Source of the DNA: Sphingomonas sp. Root710
Lineage (GTDB): Bacteria; Pseudomonadota; Alphaproteobacteria; Sphingomonadales; Sphingomonadaceae
Length of the DNA stretch: 64,000 nucleotides
Assembly: GCF_001429065.1 (NCBI RefSeq)
Contig: NZ_LMIB01000019.1
Location: forward strand, 37,600 to 101,599
Direction of reading: 5' to 3'
How positions within the stretch are numbered: the stretch's first letter is position 1; each line of letters opens with the position of its first letter. The notes beneath the pieces were generated by a model. That model was not told the DNA's origin. It was given only the letters and a program-made list of their open reading frames with translations, and ran no database searches. Shown piece after piece: positions 1 through 8,761 of this stretch. Made by a program: the position numbers and the translations under genes.

Positions 1-1755
1 CGCGGGATCTGCTGGAAGCGGGATCACATTGGCCTCGCCGAACAAAGCTGTCACCTTCGCCATCGCGAGCTCGCTTAGAATCTGGGTGAACAACAGCGCC
101 AATCGGCGCTTCGGTCTGGAGCACGCGACGTAGAACAGGTTGCGATTGCTCTCGAAGGATTCGACCTTGTCTGCCGGGGGGCCTGGGTCGAGCCGTTCCA
201 GCATCTGCGCGAAATTATACTTGTTCCAGCCACGGCCGACGATGACGAGCACGTTCTCGAACTCCGCACCCTTCACGCCGTGCTTGGTGGCGAAGGGCGT
301 GTGACCATCGATGAACGCATCCACCGCCATCAGCTCGGTGTAGGCGACGTCCCGTAGCCTTCGCAGCTGGGCGATCCTCCGAGACTCGCCTTCGACCGGT
401 TCGGGTCCGGCGTCGGCCAAGCGTTGCTCGCGGTCCAGCACCGCCTCGGGCAGATGCATGTGAGCCTGGCCTTTGATGAGGTCGATGACGGCGCCGATCG
501 TGCCGGTCGCTCGCAATTGGATAAGCTGTTCGAGAGACTGCGTCCATGCGACCTTGTCGTGATGCCGACGGATGCACGGCCTGCCGGCGCCTAGGCTCTC
601 AAACATCTCGCCATAGCGCTTCGCCTGAAAGGCCGCGCATGCTGGCTCGAGCTGGTCGGCCAGAAATTTGATGTGGGGGTCTTCTTTCTTGAGCCAGGCA
701 TCGTTGAACTGGCCATAAATGCTCTGGATGGTCGGATAGCCCTGTTCCTTCGCCAGCACGCTGTGGCTGAGCATCAGGATCTTGGTGCGTTCGACGGCAA
801 AGTCCCAGCCCTCATCCGACAATCGCTGCTTCAGGTGATCGAGATAGGCGCGTGCCGCCTCGGGGCTCGTGTCGCCAGTCCAGTGACCACCGCCCTGGCC
901 CGTTCGGCGCTGGCCCGGCCATGCATTCGTGTGAAAGATTCGAGCCTCACCCGGCGCATCCGGGTCGCTGGGGATCTGTTCGAGATCGGGTCGCATGCGA
1001 TTGAGCACCGCGACGATGGGTTCGGCGGATCGGAAATTGGCGTTTTTGTCGATCACCTCGAGTGCTGCGTGCTCGACCGCACCGCATCCCTCACCGTAGA
1101 TCTTCTGCCAATGGTCGCCGAACAGGCCAATGATAGGCCCCGTACCCGTACCTAGGAAATGCTGCTTTAGAGCCTCTACGAAGCCCGCATCGGTGTCCTG
1201 ATATTCGTCAATCAGCAGCACGGGATAGCGCTTCGCTAGCACTAAGCGAAACTTGGGCCGTGCCAGCAGCTCCGTCATCAGCGTCAGCACGTCTTCGTGC
1301 TTCAATGACACCTCGTCTGGCGTCACCCGGGGATAGCCGAGGTCGTAATTGACCTTCCTCGCGCCTAGCCCCCCCACCCCGGCATCGGCGAGACGTTCTC
1401 CCCATCCCGGCAAGTCAGGCACGATCGCGCGGAGCTGGGGCTGAAAGTCCTGCAATACTGACCAACAAAATCCGTGAATGGTCTCCGGCCGAACCGCCGG
1501 GTGGGCCTGAACGCGCGCGATAATCTCATCCTTCGCCACGTTCGTGAACGTGATGCAACCAATCTGTTGGCGCTTACGCACAAGTTCCGTACCGCGAAGT
1601 TCGATCAGGCGGCGCAGCGCCTTTTCTAGGGAATATGTCTTGCCTGCGCCCGCGCCTGCCTCGAGCCGGAAGCTTTGTCCGGCATCGAAGCACGCATAGA
1701 CACGCTCAAGTGCAAGGCGGCCGGCCGCGTCGGCGGCGGTCTCTTCGTCAGCCAT
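1..1755 (-). CDS. UvrD/Rep-family SF1 helicase (GajB-like), 3' end cut by window edge
   Basis: Reading the minus strand from the ATG at 1755 gives at least 585 residues with no stop before the window edge, so the C-terminus is missing. Walker A (AGAGAGKTY) lies near residues 33-41, a Walker B/DEXX motif (LLIDEYQDTD) near residue 180, and a late helicase motif (LFYVACSRPKRR) near residue 540, which is the UvrD/PcrA/Rep order. Its start overlaps the stop of the OLD-family nuclease gene by 8 bp, so the two are translationally coupled. A class 2 OLD nuclease with a UvrD-like partner is the Gabija defence arrangement (GajA-GajB). Helicase identity is firm; a Gabija role is inferred from the pairing. 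Confidence 0.85.
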   Translation of the reverse strand, partial: MADEETAADAAGRLALERVYACFDAGQSFRLEAGAGAGKTYSLEKALRRLIELRGTELVRKRQQIGCITFTNVAKDEIIARVQAHPAVRPETIHGFCWSVLQDFQPQLRAIVPDLPGWGERLADAGVGGLGARKVNYDLGYPRVTPDEVSLKHEDVLTLMTELLARPKFRLVLAKRYPVLLIDEYQDTDAGFVEALKQHFLGTGTGPIIGLFGDHWQKIYGEGCGAVEHAALEVIDKNANFRSAEPIVAVLNRMRPDLEQIPSDPDAPGEARIFHTNAWPGQRRTGQGGGHWTGDTSPEAARAYLDHLKQRLSDEGWDFAVERTKILMLSHSVLAKEQGYPTIQSIYGQFNDAWLKKEDPHIKFLADQLEPACAAFQAKRYGEMFESLGAGRPCIRRHHDKVAWTQSLEQLIQLRATGTIGAVIDLIKGQAHMHLPEAVLDREQRLADAGPEPVEGESRRIAQLRRLRDVAYTELMAVDAFIDGHTPFATKHGVKGAEFENVLVIVGRGWNKYNFAQMLERLDPGPPADKVESFESNRNLFYVACSRPKRRLALLFTQILSELAMAKVTALFGEANVIPLPADPA

Positions 1756-3814
1756 CGACCTGGGCCCCATCAGCCGCGTCAATCACTTCGGCGACCAACT
1801 CGGCGGCGATCGCGTCTGGCCCGAGGGTCGGCGCTGGATTGCCTTGGGCAAGCCACCGCAACCCTTCGCCGATGTAGCGCGGCGTCCGCCACTCGGTGTT
1901 TACGATCGCATGTTCAAGCGCAAAGCTGGACTTTTTCTGTTCGGCCGCATGCTCATAGGCGAGCGTCGCCTGGTCGCCCTCGCCGAGATCGAAGAGTTCT
2001 GGATTGGCGAGGATGAAGGCATCCTCAAAGCTGCGAGCACATGGACCGCCATCCTGCTCGGGGATCTGATAGGCGAGCCGTCGTCCGCCGTCGGTCTTCT
2101 CCTCGGTCGACTTGTCGAGCAGCTGGGCTGGGCTCACGTCGGGCTCGTACCAGCTTTTGATACAGGCATTGCTGGTGAATGTGCCCTCGGCCACACGAAC
2201 CGCCACGCGCTTGTTCTTGGCCCCGGGCGCAACGGAATCGATATCGGTGATGATCAGCGTGCGCAACTCGAGGAACGCCAGCAGGCCGAAGAAGCGATGG
2301 GCGTAGGCGCCGCCGACCTCCATGACAGTGAGGTACTGACTGCTTAGTTGCGGCTCGCCTTGCGCGGCAGCGTCGGTCTTGCGGATCATCGCCGGAAGGA
2401 GAAGGCGTTCAGCGGTTCCTTCGATCAGCACCGCCTTGTCCGCAAAGAAAAGGTCGCAGCGGGATAGCGTGAGATATTGATGAAGAAAATTGCGATCCTC
2501 TTCCGGCGCGCCGCCCATACCCTGCCGGAGATCCTTCACAACTGAGCGCCGGAGGCCCGGGCCGTCGGTAACCGACAGAAAATAGCGGAGGCTCTCGAAG
2601 CGGGCTTCGTTCGCCATGTGGGGCGAGTGGGTGGTGACGACGAACTGGACCGGCCACGGACGGTCGGCGTTCAATTGGGCGACGAACGCGTTGGCGATGT
2701 ACTCCAGCTGGCGTATGAACACCTCCTGCATCTGGGGATGCAGATGCGCCTCGGGCTCCTCGATAAAGATTAGATGCACGCCGGCCGCTGTTGGCGTTCC
2801 CTGGAACTCGCGGAAGAAGCGCAGGAGCTGTAGTAGCATGTAAACGAGGTTGCGCGCGCCGAGGCCATTGTAGGTTTCGGGCAGGGTTACGCCGTTCACG
2901 CCCCGGTAGCGCAGGCGCGTGTGGTTGCTGAGCAGCTTGTCGACGTCGAAGCTGGTCTCTGTCACCAATCCCGGGTCTACAAGGCCAGGATATCCAAACA
3001 GGTCGAACGTGGGCAGCAGTGAGGTCAGCTTGGCGTTAAAACCGATATGCAGATCGCCCTGGATCTGATCGACCGCCTCCTTGAGCTGCTCGGCGGTGCT
3101 GCGTCGCGTTGGATCCAGTTCGTCCGTCAATGCCGATTGGAAGAGCACCTCGACCACCTTGCCGAGCACGTCGCGCTCGCGGAATGTATCGTCATCCAGC
3201 CCGCGCTGGGCATTGATGAAGCCGCCGCCGACGAGCGCGGACAGGATCTTTGGTTCCAGTGTCTTCCGGTTGGTCGGGTCGTTCGGATCGACCGCTTCCA
3301 GCGATCCGGCATAGGCCGAGGCAATGCGATTTCCGAGTTCGCGGTAGAGCCGGGCGCGGTCCGCCTCCGGATCTTCGAGCGGCTCCGTTAAATCAACGAA
3401 CAACGCCTGTAGCGCATTGGCCTTCGGCGCGAACCGGAACTCCAGCCGGGCCTCGTGGCAATCGGGATTCAAGTCGATGATGCACTCGCTAAGCGGCCCA
3501 AGATCGGCCGCATCGACGTCATAGCCGATATCGAGCACGAGCTTGATTGCTGGCAACTGTCCGAGCGTCTCGGACGAATCTTGCTGCGCGCGGAAAGACA
3601 CAAGCGATGTCCAAAAGCATTCGTGACACCCGAGCGAAAAATCTTCGAGGCGGAAACTCAGGGCGCGATCGGACAGCAAGCGCCGGAACAGCTCGGCGAT
3701 CGACGTCTTGCCGCTGTTGTTGCGGCCAACGATGAGCGTCGTCTGTTCTTCGAAACCGATCTCCACGTCGCGGAGGAGCCTGAAGTTTTCAATCTTAGCT
3801 CGGTTGATGCGCAT
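1748..3814 (-). CDS. OLD-family ATP-dependent endonuclease (class 2 OLD, GajA-like)
   Basis: 688 residues. The N-terminal ABC-type ATPase has Walker A (GRNNSGKTS) near residue 31, a signature-like NGLGARNLVYM segment and Walker B (HLIFIEEPEAHLHPQ) near residue 350. A C-terminal TOPRIM nuclease follows: the acidic VLIEGTAERLLLP motif, then LIITDIDSVAP. This is the OLD architecture; the adjacent helicase marks class 2. The family nicks or cuts DNA and, in Gabija, forms a complex with the helicase that stops phage. It is about 100 residues longer than the best-known GajA. A strong AGGGGGG ribosome site sits just before the ATG, and an AT-rich TTATAT box about 20 bases upstream could be the -10 element. 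Confidence 0.87.
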   Translation of the reverse strand: MRINRAKIENFRLLRDVEIGFEEQTTLIVGRNNSGKTSIAELFRRLLSDRALSFRLEDFSLGCHECFWTSLVSFRAQQDSSETLGQLPAIKLVLDIGYDVDAADLGPLSECIIDLNPDCHEARLEFRFAPKANALQALFVDLTEPLEDPEADRARLYRELGNRIASAYAGSLEAVDPNDPTNRKTLEPKILSALVGGGFINAQRGLDDDTFRERDVLGKVVEVLFQSALTDELDPTRRSTAEQLKEAVDQIQGDLHIGFNAKLTSLLPTFDLFGYPGLVDPGLVTETSFDVDKLLSNHTRLRYRGVNGVTLPETYNGLGARNLVYMLLQLLRFFREFQGTPTAAGVHLIFIEEPEAHLHPQMQEVFIRQLEYIANAFVAQLNADRPWPVQFVVTTHSPHMANEARFESLRYFLSVTDGPGLRRSVVKDLRQGMGGAPEEDRNFLHQYLTLSRCDLFFADKAVLIEGTAERLLLPAMIRKTDAAAQGEPQLSSQYLTVMEVGGAYAHRFFGLLAFLELRTLIITDIDSVAPGAKNKRVAVRVAEGTFTSNACIKSWYEPDVSPAQLLDKSTEEKTDGGRRLAYQIPEQDGGPCARSFEDAFILANPELFDLGEGDQATLAYEHAAEQKKSSFALEHAIVNTEWRTPRYIGEGLRWLAQGNPAPTLGPDAIAAELVAEVIDAADGAQVDG

Positions 3815-3973
3815 TTTCCCCCCTATTTTGGCGCTATATAACCCGGGCGATGAACCCTAGCGTCAGCGCGCCCGACGCCATCGGCTTGGGCGCCGATCAC
3901 CTGGACGTCCGCACGGCGGAACCAAGGATCGGTCCCGAAGATGATCATGGCGCTGTCCTCTAGCCGCATCGCG

Positions 3974-6900
3974 TCAAGCGAGCTCGCACTTCGAGTGGAG
4001 GTCGTCACCGACAACGGACTTGGCAATCTCGACAAGGTGGGGATGGTGCGTGAAGAACAGGACCTGCGTGGAACAGGCCACCTCGGCGAGCACCCTGAAC
4101 CCCGCTTCGGCGCGCTCGTCGTCGAAGTTCACGAACAAGTCATCGGCGAGAAACGGCAGGTTGACCCCAGCCTTCACCGATTGCTCCAGCGCCGCCAGCC
4201 TAAGGGCGAGGAAGAGCTGGTCGGTGGTGCCCTCGCTCATGGCGCCCACCTCCACCATTGTGCGTCGATCGTCCCTCAGGCCCAGCAGCCGCGGGACGCT
4301 TCCGTCGGCGTCCACTCGTAGCGCGGCATAGCGGCCGGCGGTCAGAATCGAGAACAAATCGCCGGCGCGCAACAGCAACGGATCTTGATGTCTTTCGCGG
4401 TATTTCTCGATCGCCCACTTCAACGTCAGCGCCTGAGCACGCTTCAGGATGTACTGTTCGGCAAGGACTTCAAGCTCGGCCTTCGCCTGTTCCGCGTCCG
4501 ATGCCGCGTCCACCGCGGCTGTCCCGCCCGCGTCGAGGGCGGTGAAAGCAGATCTGGCGTGGCCATGCGCCGTAGCCGCTGCGGCCACCTCGTCGTTCAA
4601 TTCCCCCAACCGTGCATCCAGCGACGAGACGTGGCTCGCGATTTGGTCAGGATTAGAAGCGGCGACTGCGGCGACGAGTTCGTCCAGCGTGAAGCCGTCC
4701 CCTTCCTCGACGATCCTGCGTTCTATGGCGGCCCGCTCCACCGTCAGCCGGCGCTTCGCGCGCGACCGTTCGATCGCTTCCGATAATTCCGCGCGATCCG
4801 TCGATTTGGTTTCAGCGAGCGCGGGGGCCAGCGCCGCGTCGGCCGTGGCGAGCTTCGCCGAAGCCTCCTCGAACTGATCCGCGCGGCGGCGCGCTTCCTC
4901 ATCCAGCGAATCGATCAGCGTGGCGGCCGACCTGGCCGCCGTGAGGCAATTCCTTAGAGCGCCAAGCCGCGTCGCCGTGTCGCCCGCGGGAACGTTGGAG
5001 CCATCGGACAACTTCTCTACCCGCTCCATGTGATTGCTGGCGTCCCTGCGGATCGTCTCGACCCTCCTGCGCAGGTCTGCCTCTGCCGCGATGGCGCCAC
5101 GAAGATCATCGAGTAGTTCCAGAACCGCACCGCAAGTGACGATGTCCAGCTGCAGACCGGCTTCGTCCATTACTTCTCGCCAGGACGTGACGTTCGACGC
5201 GTCCTCATCGTCGAGGCGCTGGTGCCGCCGGTCGAGGGCGGAGGCCTCCGCGGCGATCTGGTCCAACTGTTCTGCGGCAAGACGGCGCTGTTGCGTAAAA
5301 TCCTCGTATTCAGCCCGCTTCCGCTCGGCTGCCGCGAGTACCGGCGTTAACGGTCCGCCGGCGTCCGCAACCTCCAACGCCTGCGCCAGCGCGGCCCGGC
5401 ACCGGTCACGCCGTCCGACAATGGAAGCGAGATCGGCCCGCAACGTCAAGCCATCGCGATGGGCCTCGACCGCCGCGTCCCGCGCCGACCGCCAGGTTAG
5501 GAAACGGGTGGGCTCGAGGGCTGGCAGGCCGGCCGCGGTCAATCGCGCCGCCCATGCCTCCGCTGCTTCTCCATAACGCTTGCGGGCATCTTCAATCCGG
5601 CCCTGCGCTTGTTTGGCCTGAAGATCGTGCGACGCCTTGGACCGCTCGAGCACGGAGAGGCGGCTCGACTCCTCGGCCAGCGAAAAACGGAGGACCATCT
5701 TCTCGTCCACACGGGACACGCTTGTCTCGTAGTCGGCTACGGCCGCTTCTGGAGACCCGAGTGGGGTCCCCGCAAGGACATTCTCACGGATGGGTTGCCA
5801 GCAGTCCTGGCGGCTCAAACGGACCGATGCGATCTCGTCCTCGGACACGACGGTGCCGGTCGCGAGTTGGCCAATCTCCAGCGCAACCTTCTCGGCCTCT
5901 TCGGTCCAGTGCCGGAGCTGCTCCTCTTCACGGCGAACTTGGCCGAGAATTTCGGCCAGTTCGCTACGTGCGGACTCGATCTCCTCGTCGCCCACCTCGG
6001 GTAGCACCAGCAGCTCGTCGATTCCGCCCGTCCACGGCGAAAGGCGGGTGAGCAGGGCGGGCAGCGACGATGCCAACGCTTCGACCCTAAGGCCGGCTCC
6101 TTCGCAACGAGCGTCGGCATCCGATCCGAGCGCGCGTGCGGCGTCGACCGCATCAATGAGCGCCTCGGAAGCCGCGGCGGCCGATGCACCATCGAGCCGG
6201 TCCTGCGCGCGCTTCCTTCGGTCGTCGAGATCGTTCCGGCTCTCGGCGATCTGCCTTCTCGCGGCGGCGTTCTCGCCGTGAGTCCGGGAGAGGTCGCGCA
6301 ACTTTGCCGCCAAAGCGCGTGAAGGTGTGGCGTCCGCGTTGGGTCCCGCTTCGGCCCTCAAACGGCGAGTCAGCGCCTCCGCGACGACGAGCTCCGCCTC
6401 GCGCCGGACTAGATCCTGCGCGGCCTTCGCGACGGCGCCCCCGTCCGCGATGAGCTGGTCGATCTCGTCCGCCTTTTCCAAAAGGGTCGGATCGGCCTCG
6501 ATTTTGTCCCGACGGTTTTCCGCGTCAGCCTTTAGCTGCTCTGCGGTCGACCTCTGGCGCTGGGCCTCCTCGGCCTCGCGGATCACGCGTTCCGCCTCGT
6601 CCTCGCGTTGCACACTGAGATCAACGATGGTTTCGTAGCCGAGCAGGGTCTCGGTCTGCTCGTCGCGCAGCCGTACGAGCGGGGCGAGCCGCCTTACGCG
6701 GTCTGCAGCCCTCAGCTCCGTTTGGACCACGTCGCGGGCGTCTCGAGCCAGATTGAGTGCGGCCTGTGCCTCCAGCATCGCGTTCCGTGCGTCAGACCAG
6801 GACTTGGGCTTGAGAGCTGCGTCTCGGATCGTCTTGGTGGCTTCGGCGAGCTGGCGGTGCGCGAAGGTAAAGCTGCGTCGCTGGGACGTCGTAGGCGCCC

Positions 6901-7414
6901 AGATGGCATCGGCCTCGCCTTCGAGCTTCTTGAGCTCGTCGGCGACGCCGGTGAGGCCAGAACCCGCGGCGAACAACGTGCGGCCGAGGTCGTTCTTGGC
7001 TTCTACCATTGCCTTGCCTCCCGAGCGCAGGGCATCCTGGTCGAGACTGAAGGAGAGGCTGAAGGTTTCGCGGGTCTGCCCTTTCAGCATCGAGGCAAGG
7101 GGAGCCTCGTCGATCGCTGCGTCATTCGTGTCAAGCAGCGTGCCGGCCGTACCCTTTTTCCGGCGGCACGCGAACGTCCGACTACCGTCCTCCAGTACCG
7201 CACCGACCCTGAGGAGGATGTAATCGAACATGAAGTTGTACGGCGACCGCTGGGGGAATCCGAAAAGGAGGTCTGACACCGCCGCCAGCGAGGTCGTCTT
7301 GCCGGCTTCGTTCGCCCCATAGATGATGTGGAGGTCGGGGTCGCCGGACCGAAAGTTTAGCTCGCAGTCCGCGAAGCGGCCGTAACGTTCGAGGGAAAGG
7401 CGGGAGAAACGCAT
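3974..7414 (-). CDS. yhaN: YhaN-like SbcC/Rad50-type SMC ATPase
   Basis: 1146 residues. The N-terminus (MRFSRLSLERYGRF) carries Walker A (GANEAGKTT) near residue 34. A long, charged, Ala/Glu/Arg-rich middle (about 200-950) is predicted to form coiled coil. The C-terminus has the ABC signature SEGTTDQLFLALRLA, Walker B (LPFLADDLFVNFDD) and an H-loop (FFTHHPHL). This is the AAA/SMC layout of Bacillus YhaN and SbcC. It begins 2 bases after the stop of the YhaO-like nuclease gene, so the two form one operon and probably one Mre11-Rad50-like complex acting on DNA ends. About 160 bp without a gene separate it from the OLD gene. It may serve repair or defence; the setting favours defence. Confidence 0.85.
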   Translation of the reverse strand: MRFSRLSLERYGRFADCELNFRSGDPDLHIIYGANEAGKTTSLAAVSDLLFGFPQRSPYNFMFDYILLRVGAVLEDGSRTFACRRKKGTAGTLLDTNDAAIDEAPLASMLKGQTRETFSLSFSLDQDALRSGGKAMVEAKNDLGRTLFAAGSGLTGVADELKKLEGEADAIWAPTTSQRRSFTFAHRQLAEATKTIRDAALKPKSWSDARNAMLEAQAALNLARDARDVVQTELRAADRVRRLAPLVRLRDEQTETLLGYETIVDLSVQREDEAERVIREAEEAQRQRSTAEQLKADAENRRDKIEADPTLLEKADEIDQLIADGGAVAKAAQDLVRREAELVVAEALTRRLRAEAGPNADATPSRALAAKLRDLSRTHGENAAARRQIAESRNDLDDRRKRAQDRLDGASAAAASEALIDAVDAARALGSDADARCEGAGLRVEALASSLPALLTRLSPWTGGIDELLVLPEVGDEEIESARSELAEILGQVRREEEQLRHWTEEAEKVALEIGQLATGTVVSEDEIASVRLSRQDCWQPIRENVLAGTPLGSPEAAVADYETSVSRVDEKMVLRFSLAEESSRLSVLERSKASHDLQAKQAQGRIEDARKRYGEAAEAWAARLTAAGLPALEPTRFLTWRSARDAAVEAHRDGLTLRADLASIVGRRDRCRAALAQALEVADAGGPLTPVLAAAERKRAEYEDFTQQRRLAAEQLDQIAAEASALDRRHQRLDDEDASNVTSWREVMDEAGLQLDIVTCGAVLELLDDLRGAIAAEADLRRRVETIRRDASNHMERVEKLSDGSNVPAGDTATRLGALRNCLTAARSAATLIDSLDEEARRRADQFEEASAKLATADAALAPALAETKSTDRAELSEAIERSRAKRRLTVERAAIERRIVEEGDGFTLDELVAAVAASNPDQIASHVSSLDARLGELNDEVAAAATAHGHARSAFTALDAGGTAAVDAASDAEQAKAELEVLAEQYILKRAQALTLKWAIEKYRERHQDPLLLRAGDLFSILTAGRYAALRVDADGSVPRLLGLRDDRRTMVEVGAMSEGTTDQLFLALRLAALEQSVKAGVNLPFLADDLFVNFDDERAEAGFRVLAEVACSTQVLFFTHHPHLVEIAKSVVGDDLHSKCELA

Positions 7415-7416
7415 TG

Positions 7417-8670
7417 TCAGGCTTCCGGCGTCAGGCGCGACCGCAACGCCGTTGATGCGGTGCCGAGGATTCCTGCCCAGTCGCCCTGTGCCGCTAACAG
7501 ACGCAATTCACCGTCCTCCGACTCACCGAGCGCGCTCTTCGCCAGAACCATGAAGCGCTCCAGATCCGCCTCAATCGCCGCCGCTAGTCCGAGGTCCGAG
7601 GAGCCCTCGCCGATCAATTCATCGAGATCCTCGCCGAGCACGGCGTGTTGTTCCGTGGTCGGCTCCGACACCAGTACCTTCACCTTCTCGACATGAAGGT
7701 CTGGCGAGATCGACGTGGCGATGGCGCGCACGTCGTCCCGAATGGCCCCAGCCTTGTCGATGAGCGCGCCTGCGCCTGCGAGCTCGCCCCTCAGGCTCAC
7801 GCGGACGATCATTGGCCGACCGGAGCCATCGGCGCCGTGGATGCGCGTCAGTTCGGCGCGGATCAGGTCCGGGAGGCCGCCCGGCGATGAGCCGGCGCAA
7901 TCGATGTCGAGGCGGATCCAGCGCACAACGTCCAGATCGATGCGATCAATGGACGAAACCTCGCCATCCACCACCGTCACGATGACTGCACCCTTTGCGC
8001 CCGCCTCGCGTATAGTGCGGCCCTGCACGTTGCCTGGAAAGACGACATAGGGGTTGTCGTTGACGATTTCGAACTCGTGCACATGGCCGAGTGCCCAGTA
8101 GTCGTAGCCCTTCCCGCGTAAATCTTCGACGCCACAGGGCGCGTATTTGGCGTGCCCCGGCCGCCCCGCCAAGGCGGTGTGGAGTACGCCGATGTTGAAC
8201 GAGTTCGCTTCTGCGGCCGGATAGGAGAGGACGAGGTTGTCGGTGACGGCCGGCGTGGAAAAGCTCTGGCCGTGCAGCGCCACAGCGAGGTTCGGCAGCC
8301 TGTGGGTTTCGGGACGCCTCGGTCCGAATTGGCGAACGTTTGGCGGCCAAGTCAACGTCCGCGAGATCGCCGAGGCGGCGTCGTGGTTGCCGGCAATAAT
8401 GAACGCTGGAATGCCGGCCTGATCGAGACGGCCCATGGCCCGGGCAAAGTAGAGTCCCGTCCCCATATCGCGCCAGTCGCCATCGAATAGATCGCCGGCG
8501 ATGACGACAAAGTCCACCGCCTCGTCGATCGCGCATTGGATGAGGTTGTCAAACGCGGATCGCGTGGCCGACCGGATCTCCTCGACGGGAAGTCCATCGT
8601 ACCGCGATAGGCCATGCAATGGACTGTCCAAATGGATGTCCGCAGCATGCAGGAAGCGGAAACTCGACAC
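7417..8670 (-). CDS. yhaO: YhaO-like metallophosphoesterase, SbcD/Mre11-type DNA exonuclease
   Basis: 417 residues from a GTG start at 8670 with an AGGGGGG ribosome site. Calcineurin-like phosphoesterase motifs occur in order: FLHAADIHLDSPL (D-x-H) at residue 5, VIAGDLFDGDW (GD), IIAGNHDAA (GNHD) and YWALGHVHE (GHxH). These bind the two metal ions of the SbcD/Mre11 nuclease. The HAADIHLDSPL start is typical of the YhaO branch. The YhaN-like ATPase follows directly, giving an SbcCD-like pair. The activity inferred is ATP-regulated exo/endonuclease on DNA ends. Nothing in the catalytic core looks broken. Confidence 0.87.
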   Translation of the reverse strand: MSSFRFLHAADIHLDSPLHGLSRYDGLPVEEIRSATRSAFDNLIQCAIDEAVDFVVIAGDLFDGDWRDMGTGLYFARAMGRLDQAGIPAFIIAGNHDAASAISRTLTWPPNVRQFGPRRPETHRLPNLAVALHGQSFSTPAVTDNLVLSYPAAEANSFNIGVLHTALAGRPGHAKYAPCGVEDLRGKGYDYWALGHVHEFEIVNDNPYVVFPGNVQGRTIREAGAKGAVIVTVVDGEVSSIDRIDLDVVRWIRLDIDCAGSSPGGLPDLIRAELTRIHGADGSGRPMIVRVSLRGELAGAGALIDKAGAIRDDVRAIATSISPDLHVEKVKVLVSEPTTEQHAVLGEDLDELIGEGSSDLGLAAAIEADLERFMVLAKSALGESEDGELRLLAAQGDWAGILGTASTALRSRLTPEA

Positions 8671-8720
8671 GGTGATGTTCCCCCCTGGCAGTCAGTGCCT
8701 ACCGTTTATGAAGATAAGAG

Positions 8721-8749
8721 CGGCAAATGGAGACGTTGGCCATTTGCCG
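8721..8749 (-). terminator. Hairpin downstream of the restriction-modification gene
   Basis: A perfect 10-bp stem (CGGCAAATGG / CCATTTGCCG) with a 9-base loop lies 12 bases past the stop of the restriction-modification gene and before the yhaO start. On the minus strand it is followed by a T-rich CTCTTATCTT. It is probably a rho-independent terminator insulating the two units. Confidence 0.55.
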
Positions 8750-8761
8750 AAGCGCAGCTTC

